A DNA stretch of 64,000 nt. It comes from Actinomadura luteofluorescens. Lineage in GTDB: Bacteria; Actinomycetota; Actinomycetes; Streptosporangiales; Streptosporangiaceae. This document shows positions 1-9,380 of the stretch, piece by piece; the stretch's first letter is position 1, and the number at the start of each line of letters is the position of its first letter. Position numbers and translations under genes: made by a program. The stretch lies in contig NZ_JACCBA010000001.1 in assembly GCF_013409365.1 (NCBI RefSeq), positions 434,001 through 498,000 on the forward strand, given 5' to 3'. The notes below the pieces were generated by a model. It saw only the letters and a program-made list of their open reading frames with translations. It made no database searches and was not told the DNA's origin.

Positions 1-163
1 CGGCGAGCCGCTCCACGGTCAGCGGCCGGCCGTGCGTCTCCACGTACCCCACGACGACGTCGGTGCCGCGGGCCCGCCGCCGGTGCGCCTCGGCGAGCAT
101 CGCGTACGTCTTGCCCACGCCCGGGGCGGCCCCCAGGTAGACGCGGAGCCGCCCGCGCGTCAT
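1..163 (-). CDS. kdpD: KdpD sensor histidine kinase, N-terminal fragment (window edge)
   Basis: Only the first 54 or so codons are in the window; the gene runs off the left edge. The start MTRGRLRVYLGAAPGVGKTY contains the Walker-A-like GAAPGVGKTY motif, and the following VVGYVETHGR stretch is typical of the cytoplasmic KdpD domain that senses K+ or turgor and controls KdpE. The ATG (163-161) overlaps the kdpC TGA (162-160) as ATGA, so translation is probably coupled. This fits the usual actinobacterial order kdpFABC-kdpDE. The kinase core cannot be seen. Confidence 0.93.
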   Translation of the reverse strand, partial: MTRGRLRVYLGAAPGVGKTYAMLAEAHRRRARGTDVVVGYVETHGRPLTVERLA

Positions 164-1071
164 GGTCGGCCCCTCCCGGCGCCGGACGGGTGGTCGCGGT
201 CCAGTTCGAGGTTGAGGCGGACGACGTTGACCACCGGCTCCCCCATGAACCCGAGCGCGCGGCCGGTCTCGTTGTGCCGGACGGCCGCCAGCACGCGCGC
301 CTCGGAGACGCCGCGCGCCCGCGCGACCCGCGGCGCCTGGAGCCTCGCGTACGCGGGCGTGATGTGCGGGTCCAGGCCGCTGCCGCTCGCGGTGACGGCG
401 TCGGCCGGCACCTCCGGTTTCGCGGGCGCGTTCCCCCTGACCGGGACGGTCAGGCCCGCGGCGAGGTCCTCGCCCGGCCTGGCGCACTCGACCCGGACCC
501 CCTCGTAGACGGTGACGAAGGGTGCGGCGGGGCAGGCCTGGTTGGCGCTGACCACCCTGGAGGGCTTCGGGACGGTGCCGTCGGGCGCCCGCGTCCCGAA
601 CACCTTGAGCACCGCTCCCACCCCGTCGGGGGTGCAGTAGGGCCGCGCGCCGTCCACGCCTTCCAGGTCGCCGACGGCCTTGCTCCGGGAGCAGACCCGG
701 GTGAGGAGGCTCTGCTCGGCCTCGGCTCCGGCCGCCGGGTCGGCGAGGGTGTCGAGGACGTCCTCGGGCCCGAGGTTGCTCGCGGCCGTCGAGGTCGGGT
801 CGTAGCCGTTCCCGGCTTCGGAGGGACGGCTCTGGAAGTACTGCCTGAGCGGGTTCCCGTCCTTGCCGGTGAAGGACTGGCCGATGAGGGCGCTGCCCGC
901 CGCCCTGCCGTCGGCGGTCTTCACGATGCTCCCGTCGGCCCGGCCCTTCAGCCCTGGGAGCTGGGCGACCCCGAAGACGGCGAGCGGGTAGGCGACGCCG
1001 AGCACGACGGTGAGAACCAGCAGGGCTCGGACCGCGGCCACGTGCTGGCGGATCCAGGTGGGCATACGCAT
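160..1071 (-). CDS. kdpC: KdpC, K+-transporting ATPase subunit C
   Basis: Single-span membrane subunit that stabilises the KdpFABC potassium pump and assists ATP binding by KdpB. The protein (303 aa from ATG 1071; MPTWIRQ at 1065 is an alternative start) opens with one hydrophobic segment (ALLVLTVVLGVAYPLAVFGV). It then has the family features GSxLIGQSF, YFQSRPS, NLGPEDVLD, the DPHITPAYARLQ block and a C-terminal VVNVVRLNLELD. E. coli KdpC is about 190 aa; the extra length is a mid-protein insert around residues 150-230, which contains several cysteines. It starts one base after the kdpB stop. Confidence 0.93.
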   Translation of the reverse strand: MRMPTWIRQHVAAVRALLVLTVVLGVAYPLAVFGVAQLPGLKGRADGSIVKTADGRAAGSALIGQSFTGKDGNPLRQYFQSRPSEAGNGYDPTSTAASNLGPEDVLDTLADPAAGAEAEQSLLTRVCSRSKAVGDLEGVDGARPYCTPDGVGAVLKVFGTRAPDGTVPKPSRVVSANQACPAAPFVTVYEGVRVECARPGEDLAAGLTVPVRGNAPAKPEVPADAVTASGSGLDPHITPAYARLQAPRVARARGVSEARVLAAVRHNETGRALGFMGEPVVNVVRLNLELDRDHPSGAGRGRP

Positions 1072-1072
1072 G

Positions 1073-3232
1073 TCAGGACATCCCCGGAAGGAACTGGACG
1101 ATGAGGTCGATGAGCTTGATGCCGGCGAACGGCGCGACGATGCCGCCGAGGCCGTAGACGCCGAGGTTGCGCGACAGCAGCCGGGACGCGTTGCTCGGCC
1201 GGTACTTGACACCGCGCAGCGCCAGCGGGATCAGCGCGACGATGACCAGCGCGTTGAACACCACGGCCGACAGGATCGCCGACTGCGGGCTGGCCAGGCG
1301 CATGATGTTGAGCGCGTCCAGACCGGGGAAGAGCGTCACGAACAGCGCCGGGATGATCGCGAAGTACTTGGCGAGGTCGTTGGCGATGGAGAACGTGGTC
1401 AGCGCACCGCGCGTGATCAGCAACTGCTTGCCGATCTGGACGATCTCGATGAGCTTGGTGGGATCGGAGTCCAGGTCGACCATGTTCCCGGCCTCCTTGG
1501 CGGCGGAGGTGCCGGTGTTCATGGCGACGCCGACGTCGGCCTGGGCCAGCGCAGGGGCATCGTTGGTGCCGTCCCCGGTCATGGCGACGAGGCGCCCGCC
1601 CTCCTGCTCCTTCTTGATCAGGGCGAGTTTGTCCTCGGGCCTGGCCTCGGCGAGGAAGTCGTCCACGCCCGCCTCGTCGGCGATCGCCTTGGCGGTCAGC
1701 GGGTTGTCACCGGTGATCATGACGGTGCGGATGCCCATCGCCCGCATCGCGGCGAACCGCTCCCGCATGCCCTGCTTGACCACGTCCTTGAGGTGGATCA
1801 CGCCCAGGACGCGCGCCCCTCCGCCAGAGGACTCGCCGACCACGAGCGGTGTCCCGCCGGAAGCGGAGATGCCGTCCACGATCTGGCCGAGCATGGGCGG
1901 CACGGCGCCGCCCTGCTTGCGGACCCAGTCGGTGACCGCTCCGGCCGCGCCCTTGCGCAGCGACCGCTTCGTCCCCTCGTCCAGGTCGACGCCCGACATG
2001 CGGGTCTGGGCGGTGAACGGCACCCACTCGGCGTGGGAGAGCTCCCCGGGCGTGCGCTCGCGGAGTCCGTACCGCTGCTTGGCCAGGACGACCACCGAAC
2101 GGCCCTCGGGCGTCTCGTCGGCGAGGCTGGACAGCTGCGCAGCGTCGGCCAGTTCCGCCTCCGGCACCCCGGCGAGCGGAAGGAACTCGGCCGCCTGCCG
2201 GTTCCCGAGGGTGATGGTGCCGGTCTTGTCCAGCAACAGGGTGTTGACATCGCCCGCGGCCTCCACCGCGCGCCCCGACATCGCCAGCACGTTGCGCTGC
2301 ACGAGACGGTCCATCCCGGCGATGCCGATGGCGCTGAGCAGCGCCCCGATCGTCGTCGGGATCAGGCACACCAGCAGCGACACCAGCACGATCCCGGTGA
2401 CCCCGTCCGCGCCCAGGGCCGGCGAGTCCGGCACTCCGGGACTGGTGTCCTTGGAGTAGATCGCCAGGGGCTGGAGCGTCGCGGTGGCGAGCAGGAAGAT
2501 CAGCGTCAGCGCGGCGAGCAGGATGTTCAGCGCGATCTCGTTCGGCGTCTTCTGCCGGCTCGATCCCTCCACCAGCGCGATCATCCGGTCGATGAAGCTC
2601 TCGCCGGGCCGCTGGGTCACCCGCACCACGATGCGGTCCGACAGCACCTTCGTCCCGCCCGTCACCGCCGAGCGGTCCCCGCCCGACTCCCGGATCACCG
2701 GGGCCGACTCCCCCGTGATCGCCGACTCGTCCACGCTCGCGATGCCGTCCACGACGTCGCCGTCCGCCGGGATGATCTCCCCGGCCTCGACGACCACGAT
2801 GTCGCCCCGCACGAGTCGGGGCGCGGGAACCGGCTCCTCCCGCACGTCCACCGCCGCGGGCCGCCAGCCGACCAGGCGCCGGGCCGTCATGTCCCGCTTG
2901 GCCCGCCGGAGCGTGTCCGCCTGGGCCTTGCCGCGGCCCTCGGCCACCGCCTCCGCCAGGTTGGCGAAGACCACCGTGAGCCACAGCCAGCCGACGACGA
3001 GCCAGGCGAACCACGTCGGAGCGGTGACCGCCAGCACCGTGGACCACACGGCGCCGACCTCGACGATCAGCATCACCGGGTTCCGCCACAGCGTCCGGGG
3101 GTCCAGTTTCCGGAGCGCGTCCGGCAGGGACCGCAGCATCTGCCGCGGGTCGAGCAGGCCGCCCTGGACGCGGCCCGAGGGTTCGGGGGCGGGTGACTGC
3201 GCGGGGACCCGCGCGGTCTGCGTCGTGGTCAT
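1073..3232 (-). CDS. kdpB: KdpB, P-type ATPase catalytic subunit
   Basis: ATP-hydrolysing subunit of the K+ pump (719 aa). Visible P-type motifs are the actuator TGES, the phosphorylation site DKTGT (Asp335), the hinge MITGDN and [19 protein letters not shown]. Several hydrophobic segments flank these. The upstream longer open frame is a shadow of kdpA. The ATG at 3232 overlaps the kdpA TGA by one base (TGATG), and the downstream kdpC begins one base after the stop. The N-terminal stretch of about 40 residues is rich in Thr, Gln and Pro and probably disordered. Confidence 0.97.
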   Translation of the reverse strand: MTTTQTARVPAQSPAPEPSGRVQGGLLDPRQMLRSLPDALRKLDPRTLWRNPVMLIVEVGAVWSTVLAVTAPTWFAWLVVGWLWLTVVFANLAEAVAEGRGKAQADTLRRAKRDMTARRLVGWRPAAVDVREEPVPAPRLVRGDIVVVEAGEIIPADGDVVDGIASVDESAITGESAPVIRESGGDRSAVTGGTKVLSDRIVVRVTQRPGESFIDRMIALVEGSSRQKTPNEIALNILLAALTLIFLLATATLQPLAIYSKDTSPGVPDSPALGADGVTGIVLVSLLVCLIPTTIGALLSAIGIAGMDRLVQRNVLAMSGRAVEAAGDVNTLLLDKTGTITLGNRQAAEFLPLAGVPEAELADAAQLSSLADETPEGRSVVVLAKQRYGLRERTPGELSHAEWVPFTAQTRMSGVDLDEGTKRSLRKGAAGAVTDWVRKQGGAVPPMLGQIVDGISASGGTPLVVGESSGGGARVLGVIHLKDVVKQGMRERFAAMRAMGIRTVMITGDNPLTAKAIADEAGVDDFLAEARPEDKLALIKKEQEGGRLVAMTGDGTNDAPALAQADVGVAMNTGTSAAKEAGNMVDLDSDPTKLIEIVQIGKQLLITRGALTTFSIANDLAKYFAIIPALFVTLFPGLDALNIMRLASPQSAILSAVVFNALVIVALIPLALRGVKYRPSNASRLLSRNLGVYGLGGIVAPFAGIKLIDLIVQFLPGMS

Positions 3233-4899
3233 CAGTGGATTCCTTCTGCCAGCGGCCCGAGCGCGAGCGCGGGCAGGAACGTCAGCGCGACGAGGACGAC
3301 GGTGACGCCCGCGACCAGCCCGACGAACTGGGGCCGGTGCGTGGGCAGGGTGCCGTCCGATTCGGGGGTGCGCCCCTGGCGGGCCAGCGAGCCGGCCAGG
3401 GCGAGCACGAAGATGATCGGCAGGAACCGGCCGAAGGCCATGCACAGGCCGAGCGCCGTGTCGTACCAGACCGTGCTGACCGTGAGGCCGGCGAACGCCG
3501 AGCCGTTGTTGTTGGAGGCGGAGGTGAACGCGTACAGGACCTCCGACAGTCCATGCGGCCCGGAGTTCAGCAGACCCGCGCGGCCGCTCCCGGTCGCCAT
3601 CGCCGCGGCGCTCCCGGTCAGCACGAGCGCGGGCGTGACCAGGAAGTACAGCGCGGCGAACTTGATCTCCCGGGACCCGATCCGCTTGCCCAGGTACTCG
3701 GGCGTGCGGCCCACCATCAGCCCCGCCACGAACACCGTGATCACGGCGAGGACCAGCATCCCGTACAGGCCCGCGCCCACGCCGCCGGGCGCCACCTCGC
3801 CGAGCATCATGTTGAACAGCGTCATCATGCCGCCGAGGCTGGTGTAGGAGTCGTGGAAGGAGTCCACGGCGCCGGTCGAGGTCAGCGTGGTCGCCGCGGC
3901 GAACACCGCCGAGTTCAGCACCCCGAAACGCGCTTCGGTGCCCTCCGTCGCCGCGCCGGCCGCGGTCGGCACCGTGCCGTGGTGCAGGCCCTGGAAGATC
4001 ATCGTGAGCGAGACGCTCACCAGGGCGAGGAGGGCCATGACCGCCGCGATCGCATACCCCTGCCGCGGCTGGCCGACCATGCGGCCGAAGGTCCGGGTCA
4101 GCGCGAACGGGATGACCAGGATCAGAAAGATCTCCAGCCAGTTCGTCCACGCCGCGGCGTTCTCGAAGGGGTGCGAGGAGTTGGCGTTGTAGAAGCCTCC
4201 GCCGTTCGTCCCGAGTTCCTTGATCGCCTCCTGGGACGCCACCGGGCCGCCCGTCAGCGTCTGGGCGCCCCCGGCGATCGTGTCCACGGTGTGGTGCGCG
4301 GGATCCCAGAAGTTCTGCACCAGGCCGCCGGACACCAGCACGACGGCGCCGACGAAGGCGATGGGCAGCAGGACCCGCAGCGATCCCCTGGTCAGGTCGA
4401 CCCAGAAGTTGCCGAGATGGTCGCTCCTGCGGCGCGCGAATCCGCGCACCAGAGCGACGGCCACGGCCATGCCGACGGCGGCGGAGACGAAGTTCTGCAC
4501 CGCGAGCCCGGCCATCTGCACTAGGTGGCCCATCGTCGACTCGCCCGAGTACGACTGCCAGTTGGTGTTGGTCACGAAGCTGACGGCGGTGTTCCAGGCC
4601 TGGTCGGGCTTGACCGGGTCGAATCCCAGGCTGAGGAGCAGGTGGTTCTGCAGGCGCTGGAAGCCGTAGAGGAACAGCACGCTGACGGCGGAGAAGGCCA
4701 GGACGCTGCGCGCGTAGACGCTCCACCTCTGCTCGGCCTCGGGATCGACCCCGACCAGCCGGTAGAGCACGCGCTCCACGCGCGAATGCCGCGTCCCGGA
4801 ATAGACCCTGTACATGTAGTCGCCCAATGGCCTGTGCGACAGAGCGAGGGCGAGCAGGAGAGAGCCGAGGAAAAGGACCCCGGCGACCGTGGGGCTCAC
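3232..4899 (-). CDS. kdpA: KdpA, K+-translocating subunit
   Basis: Channel-like subunit (555 aa) related to the SKT/Trk superfamily. It binds and moves K+ through four pore-loop repeats. Visible are the P-loop segments [51 protein letters not shown] and [20 protein letters not shown], each holding a selectivity glycine, plus about ten hydrophobic helices. It starts at GTG 4899, which overlaps the kdpF TAG by one base. The family length (about 550-560 aa) is matched. Confidence 0.97.
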   Translation of the reverse strand: MSPTVAGVLFLGSLLLALALSHRPLGDYMYRVYSGTRHSRVERVLYRLVGVDPEAEQRWSVYARSVLAFSAVSVLFLYGFQRLQNHLLLSLGFDPVKPDQAWNTAVSFVTNTNWQSYSGESTMGHLVQMAGLAVQNFVSAAVGMAVAVALVRGFARRRSDHLGNFWVDLTRGSLRVLLPIAFVGAVVLVSGGLVQNFWDPAHHTVDTIAGGAQTLTGGPVASQEAIKELGTNGGGFYNANSSHPFENAAAWTNWLEIFLILVIPFALTRTFGRMVGQPRQGYAIAAVMALLALVSVSLTMIFQGLHHGTVPTAAGAATEGTEARFGVLNSAVFAAATTLTSTGAVDSFHDSYTSLGGMMTLFNMMLGEVAPGGVGAGLYGMLVLAVITVFVAGLMVGRTPEYLGKRIGSREIKFAALYFLVTPALVLTGSAAAMATGSGRAGLLNSGPHGLSEVLYAFTSASNNNGSAFAGLTVSTVWYDTALGLCMAFGRFLPIIFVLALAGSLARQGRTPESDGTLPTHRPQFVGLVAGVTVVLVALTFLPALALGPLAEGIH

Positions 4900-4988
4900 T
4901 AGAAACGCTCCGGGAAAAGAAGGGCCGCGACCAGGAAGGCGACCAGCAGGACGGCCAGCGCCAGTCCGATTCCGTTCTCTACGGTCAC
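4899..4988 (-). CDS. kdpF: KdpF, small single-span subunit
   Basis: A 29-aa hydrophobic peptide, [18 protein letters not shown]..., with one transmembrane helix ending in FPERF, directly ahead of kdpA. KdpF stabilises the KdpABC complex. The start is GTG at 4988, overlapping the stop of the preceding micro-ORF as GTGA; the TAG stop overlaps the kdpA GTG. This is the usual length for KdpF and is easily missed by gene callers. Confidence 0.9.
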   Translation of the reverse strand: MTVENGIGLALAVLLVAFLVAALLFPERF

Positions 4989-5068
4989 AGTCGCTCGACC
5001 GCCTTCACGACCAGTGCGAACACGGCGAAGACCGCCACCGTGAGCAGGATGAACGCCAGATCTGACAT
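4985..5068 (-). CDS. 27-aa membrane micro-ORF at head of kdp operon
   Basis: Reading from ATG 5068 gives [20 protein letters not shown] and a short tail ending KAVERL: one hydrophobic helix with a positively charged end. It overlaps the kdpF GTG by four bases (GTGA). A GGAACCGAGAG stretch lies just upstream as a possible ribosome site. Small membrane ORFs in front of kdpF occur in actinomycetes, so it is probably an expressed extra subunit or leader peptide. I know of no characterised function. It is not homologous to KdpF by eye beyond both being single-span. Confidence 0.7.
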   Translation of the reverse strand: MSDLAFILLTVAVFAVFALVVKAVERL

Positions 5069-5186
5069 CTCTCGGTTCCTTGGAGGGCGGCGCGCGGCCG
5101 CCATGGAGCGCCGGGTGCTCGTCACACCCGCACCCGCTTCGGGGGTGCATCAGGCAGTTAACGGCACTTTCCCGGCATCTCCCCAG

Positions 5187-5239
5187 GTCGTTGACGCGTT
5201 CTTAGCGCAACGACGCGGTGCTTAACGCTTCTTTAACGC
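5187..5239 (-). promoter_or_regulatory. 11-bp-phased direct repeats upstream of kdp (candidate KdpE site)
   Basis: On the minus strand the sequence holds GCGTTAAAGAA (5239-5229), GCGTTAAGCAC (5228-5218), GCGCTAAGAAC (5208-5198) and GCGTCAACGAC (5197-5187): two pairs of GCGyyAA half-sites with 11-bp period inside each pair. OmpR/PhoB-type response regulators, the family of KdpE, bind direct repeats with about 11-bp period. The array lies about 120-170 bp before the first kdp ORF. Binding by KdpE is an inference. Confidence 0.55.
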
Positions 5240-5289
5240 CGAACGGATTCGCGCGTCCGTCGAAGGCGCCCGTTCCCCCGTCCCGGGGT

Positions 5290-5599
5290 TTACCGGCCCT
5301 GCGCCCGCCGGGGAGCCCGCTCGGCCCGCCAGCGGTCGACCAGGGCGGGCAGCTCGCGGAACATGAAGCCGTAGAAGTCGCGCATCTCCTCGAGGCGGCG
5401 CGCGGCGAGGCTGTCGTGACCGGCGGCGGCGATGCCCTGCTCGTCGGCCTCGAACATGGCCTGGATCAGCCCGTTCTGCGTGGACATCAGCGTGGCCCAG
5501 GCGCCCTCGCGGAGCCGGTAGTGCTCCCGGCGGCTGCCCGGCGCGGGAACGCGTTCGATCAGCCCGACCGTGGACAGCATCTTGATCGCCCCGGACACT
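5290..5599 (-). pseudogene. GbsR/MarR-type regulator, 3' remnant
   Basis: The last 102 or so codons of a winged-helix regulator. It reads SGAIKMLSTVGLIERV, PGSRREHYRLREGAW, then a helical C-terminal region ending RAPRRAQGR. The first part matches the recognition helix and wing of GbsR/MarR-like proteins that sit beside ABC exporters. The N-terminal dimerisation helix and first HTH helices are missing. At about 5599-5601 the sequence switches abruptly into an ABC ATPase on the opposite strand, so the 5' end was lost by deletion. A GTG at 5598 is in frame but is unlikely to make a functional protein. Confidence 0.75.
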
Positions 5600-5600
5600 G

Positions 5601-5935
5601 CAGAAGGTCGGCCTGGTCCAGGCGTTCATGCACGACCCCGAACTGCTGATCCTGGACGAGCCCACCTCCGGCCTGGACCCCCTGATGCAGCAGATGTTCC
5701 TGGAGATGGTGGCCGAGGCCCGCGACGCCGGGCAGACCATGTTCATGTCCAGCCACATCATGAGCGAGGTGGAGGCCGTCGCCGACCGGGTCGCCATCAT
5801 CCGCCAGGGCAGGCTCGTCGCCACCGGCGACCGTCGCCGGCCTGCGCGCCCGCTCCTCACTGCGGGTGCGGATCGGCTTCGCCGCCCCGGTGCGGGACGC
5901 CGAGTTCGCCGCACTGCCCGGAGCCTCCGGCCCCG
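5601..5935 (+). pseudogene. ABC exporter ATPase, truncated and frameshifted remnant
   Basis: Begins mid-domain at QKVGLVQAFMHDPELLILDE, just after where the LSGGM signature should be, and contains Walker B (LLILDEPTSGLDP) and the switch histidine (SSHIMSEVE). Walker A and the signature are absent. After RQGRLVATG (codon ending 5828) one extra base shifts the frame; translation resumes at 5830 as TVAGLRARSS, RVRIGFAAPV, FAALPGASG, then stops resembling the family at about 5935. A full ATPase is about 300 aa, so both ends and the frame are broken. Confidence 0.85.
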
Positions 5936-5955
5936 CCCGCGCGTTCAGCCGTTCG

Positions 5956-6545
5956 ATGTTCACCAGGACGCTCTTCGACAACCGGCCTGCTCGCCATGGC
6001 GTACGCCGGCTTCTACCCGCAGGTCAGCACGGACGCGGCCGGTGACGTGCCCGAGGCCATGAGCGGGTTCGGCTTCGACGACCCGACCTCGGCCGCCGGC
6101 TACCTCCAGGGCGCGGTGTTCGGGCTGCTCGTCCCGCTGCTGGCCACCTTCTACGGCGCGGCCACCGGCGCCCGCATGATCTCCGCCGACGAGGAGTCCG
6201 GCTACCTGGACCTGCTGCTGGCCCATCCGATCGGACGCACCCGCCTGCTGCTGCACCGCTTCGCCGCCCTCGCGGCCGGAGCCGTCGCGATCGCCGGCGC
6301 GGTGCTGCCAGCGATGCTCGCCGTCCGCACCGGCGCCGGACCGGACTCCGTCGCCTTCTCCGGCTTCGCCGCCCAGACCCTCAACCTGGCACTGCTGGCC
6401 CTCGTCTTCGGCGCCCTATCCACCGCTCTCGGCGCGGCCACCGGGAGAGGTCGCGCGTTCGTCTTCGGCGTGACCGCCGGGGCGGGCGTGCTGGCCTACG
6501 CCCTGAACGGCTTCCGGCTCGCCGACGCGGCCGTGATGGGCCTGG
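5956..6545 (+). pseudogene. ABC exporter permease, internally deleted remnant
   Basis: Starts MFTRTLFDNR (5956-5985), typical of the N-terminus of an ABC-2-like permease. A frame change and small deletion then join it to LLAMAYAGFYPQV (from 5987), followed by four hydrophobic segments (GAVFGLLVPLLATFYGA; AALAAGAVAIAGAVLPA; TLNLALLALVFGALSTALGA; FVFGVTAGAGVLAYAL) and EESGYLDLLLAHPIGRTRLL. It ends at about 6540 in NGFRLADAA, where the last third of the family is missing. With the two preceding remnants it once formed a regulator-ATPase-permease exporter module. Confidence 0.8.
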
Positions 6546-6593
6546 CGGTTCGGCCGCCGCGACCTCGGCCGCTGATCGCGCCTCCCACCGGCC

Positions 6594-9380
6594 TCAGCGC
6601 CACCATTGGAGCCCGGTGGGGGCGCTGCGCAGCACGTTGGTCCCGCAGTGGATGGACCCCAGGCGGACGTGGTAGTACCAGGCCTCCACCCAGCTCACCC
6701 GGTAGCCGATCCGGTCGGCGACGGCCTCGGTCCAGGCTTCGAAGAGGTCGACCTTGCGCTCGGGGATCTGCAGCTTCCGCCAGGCACTTCCCCTGAGGAA
6801 GCCCCGCGAGTCGAACGCGCCGGGGTTGGCCCGGACGATCTCCTGCCGGATCTCCCCGCGATCGCTGTCCTTGGGCCAGCCGTCGCGGAACGCGGAGGTC
6901 AGCTTCTCGGCGTCGTCCCCGGCGAGCTCGCCCGCTATCGAGCCGGGACGCGCCCAGTGGACCGTGCGGTCGAGTCCGCGGGAGCGCAGCCACTGCGGGG
7001 TGAACCGCGCCGCCTTCACGTCCCCGACCTGCTCGGCCACCGCGCGCAGCACCCGGACGGCCGCCTCGACGTCCATCCGCGGGCCGTGCGGCCGCGGGAC
7101 CAGCAGCCAGGGGGCGGCGACCTGGAGGTTCGCCAGGTTCGGGGTGAAGGCGGCGGTCTGCTCGGCGAGGGCCGACCGGTCGTCGAAGACGACCGGGAGC
7201 TTGAGGATGGGGATCGCGCCGTACTCGGTGGTGAGCTTCTCCTCGGTCTCGGTGAGCTGCCCCTTCGCCGGGATGGACGCGCCGTCCGGGCCCGTCCGGG
7301 GGCCGGCCGGTTCGGGGTCCTCCAGGTCCTCGTTGGTGCCGTCGCGGAAGTGGTCCAGCTCGAAGATCGAGATGCCGGCCGGCAGCGAGGGGGTGGAGGG
7401 CCGCCAGGGCGAGTCGGGCAGCGGGAGCGGGGAGTTCTGGATCGGGCCGATGAGGACCCGGTACAGCGCCGCCATCGACAGGTAGATCTCCGGCGGCTCG
7501 ATCGGCAGGAGCTGCCCCTTCTCGTGCTGGTGCAGCCACTGCATGCCGCGGAGCAGATGGGTGACCGGGTTCGCGCCCTCGTAGGTGAGGCGGGTGCGGG
7601 GCGTGGGCAGCCAGTTCTTGTACCGCGTCAGCTCGCCGGGCGACAGGCCCGCCATGAACTCCTGCCGCGCGGCCTCGATCAGGCGGAGCGCGACGAACGG
7701 CGAGGATCGCAGCACGGCGCCCTTCTGGCTCTGCGGGTCGCGAAGGTCGGGGACGAACGCGAGCACCTCGTCGACGTGGCCGACGTCGAGCCAGCTGGTG
7801 TCGACCTCCAGCGTCCGCTGGCGGCCCTGCGCCTGCCCGCGCAGGAAGGCCAGCAGCTCGGGGTCCATGTCGGTGGCGGTGGACCCGTCCGGCTGCGGTG
7901 TGGTCTGGTTGCCGACGACCACCACACCGGCCGGGGCCTTGGCGTGCGGCGGCCCGACCTCGATGTTGCCGCCGAAGTTGTGGCTGGAGTGCCACTGCTG
8001 GAGGCGCTTCTCCAGCCGCCCCACCTCCGCCTCGGACATCAGGAACTCCTGCTGCGGCAACCTGCCCACGGCGGGCAGCCGCAGCCGGAGCTGGGGCGCG
8101 CCCTGCGGGACCGGGATCTCCCGCCTGACGTCCTCGACCTGCTTCTCGGCGTTCTGGACGAGCCGGCCGAGCCTGTCGTGCTGCTTGAACCAGGGCGAGT
8201 CCGGACGTTCGGCCGCCGACCTGGCGACCTGCTTCAACCGGCCGGCCAGCGCGGACAGCTCGTTGCGGGCGCGGAAGAACTCGACTGTCGCGTCCCCGAA
8301 CAGCGCCACGGTCGTGTTCAGCTCGACGTCGGTGCCGATCCGCGCGATGGACTCCATCAGCTGCCGGCGCAGCATCTTCACCCGGATCATGATCACCAGG
8401 GCGCGGTCGCTGCCGGCGAAGCCGAGCCGCCCGGTCGTGCCGTCCGGGGAGGTGATGGTCAGCTCCCTGTCCCAGAACGACTGGCAGACCCCGAGGTTCC
8501 GGCTCGGGAAATGGCCGGTGACCACCGAGCCCAGATTGGGCGCGACGACTCCCCGGGCGGCGTCGGAACGGGTGCGCGGCGTGTGGAGGAGCACGCGCAG
8601 CGGGCCGTCCGGCGTCTCGGTGAAGGCGAGCTGGTACTGGTCCTGGATCCAGCTGTCGCCGCCGTGCGCCTCCATCGGGATGAGGGTCGGCGCCACGCCG
8701 AGCGGCTGGAGCGCGGCCCGCACCTCGGCGACGGCGGGACCGTTGTCGTCCAGCGGCCTGGCCGGATCGTCCGCGGTGACCTGGCACATGTAGAGCCGTT
8801 CCAGCGCGCCCGCGTTCCCGATCAGGACGAGCGGGGACAGGGTGAACAGCACCTCGTCCTCGACCACGGTGCCGGCGGGGTCGTCGCGCTCCAGCCAGAC
8901 CGTGACCCGGCCGCCCGGGAGCGCCGGGGCCGGTCCGCTGAGCACCGTGGCGGCCGACGGCGCGGCCGGCAGGTCCACCGCCTCCAGCGCGAGCCTGCGG
9001 GGGAACGGGGCGACGGGCAGGCGGAAGCGGACCCGGTCGCCCGTCCCGGCCCCGGCGAGCCGCCGGCCGGTGGCGTCGACCACCGCGCACCGCAGGGCGT
9101 CGGCGCCCCGCAGCACGACGAAAAGCGGTCCCGGGGCCGCGGTGACCTCCTCGACGAGGAGGCCGGCCGGTTCGTCGTCCCCGGCCGTCTTCACCGGAAG
9201 CTCGCGGTCCAGCCGGACGGGCTCGCCGGGGGTGACCGCCGTGGGCAGCCGCCGGGCGTCGCTGTCCAGGTTGGCGCGGACCAGCGCCCCCGGCGGCGCC
9301 TGCCGCCGCGCCCACTCGCCCGGCCGCGCGGTGAGCCTGCCGTCGCGGTCGAAGTCGGCGTGCAGCCGGTAGGCGGTCAT
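6594..9380 (-). CDS. Protein-arginine deiminase (PAD) family protein
   Basis: A 928-aa protein whose C-terminal two thirds match the PAD catalytic domain, which converts peptidyl-arginine to citrulline. Visible active-site blocks are DSWIQDQ (Asp247, equivalent to the PAD4 WMQDE aspartate), DVGHVDE (His535 and Asp537) and a C-terminal HCGTNV (Cys912) followed by a WW ending, as in animal PADs. Residues 1-230 look like beta-sandwich domains, as in PAD N-termini. No signal peptide or membrane segment is obvious. Its ATG overlaps the stop of the preceding 971-aa gene (ATGA), so the two are translationally coupled. The substrate is unknown. The assignment rests on motif order and spacing by eye; full PAD-like proteins are rare in bacteria. 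Confidence 0.85.
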   Translation of the reverse strand: MTAYRLHADFDRDGRLTARPGEWARRQAPPGALVRANLDSDARRLPTAVTPGEPVRLDRELPVKTAGDDEPAGLLVEEVTAAPGPLFVVLRGADALRCAVVDATGRRLAGAGTGDRVRFRLPVAPFPRRLALEAVDLPAAPSAATVLSGPAPALPGGRVTVWLERDDPAGTVVEDEVLFTLSPLVLIGNAGALERLYMCQVTADDPARPLDDNGPAVAEVRAALQPLGVAPTLIPMEAHGGDSWIQDQYQLAFTETPDGPLRVLLHTPRTRSDAARGVVAPNLGSVVTGHFPSRNLGVCQSFWDRELTITSPDGTTGRLGFAGSDRALVIMIRVKMLRRQLMESIARIGTDVELNTTVALFGDATVEFFRARNELSALAGRLKQVARSAAERPDSPWFKQHDRLGRLVQNAEKQVEDVRREIPVPQGAPQLRLRLPAVGRLPQQEFLMSEAEVGRLEKRLQQWHSSHNFGGNIEVGPPHAKAPAGVVVVGNQTTPQPDGSTATDMDPELLAFLRGQAQGRQRTLEVDTSWLDVGHVDEVLAFVPDLRDPQSQKGAVLRSSPFVALRLIEAARQEFMAGLSPGELTRYKNWLPTPRTRLTYEGANPVTHLLRGMQWLHQHEKGQLLPIEPPEIYLSMAALYRVLIGPIQNSPLPLPDSPWRPSTPSLPAGISIFELDHFRDGTNEDLEDPEPAGPRTGPDGASIPAKGQLTETEEKLTTEYGAIPILKLPVVFDDRSALAEQTAAFTPNLANLQVAAPWLLVPRPHGPRMDVEAAVRVLRAVAEQVGDVKAARFTPQWLRSRGLDRTVHWARPGSIAGELAGDDAEKLTSAFRDGWPKDSDRGEIRQEIVRANPGAFDSRGFLRGSAWRKLQIPERKVDLFEAWTEAVADRIGYRVSWVEAWYYHVRLGSIHCGTNVLRSAPTGLQWWR

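Noticed and set aside
1010..3196. Long plus-strand open frame (728 codons) opposite kdpB and kdpC
   Set aside because: It is antisense to the clear P-type ATPase motifs and has low-complexity Arg/Gly/His-rich composition, a typical artefact of high-GC coding DNA.
5069..5290. Possible c-di-AMP (ydaO-type) riboswitch in the kdp leader
   Set aside because: The class is known before some potassium genes, but I could not match its conserved core or pair its stems in this leader.
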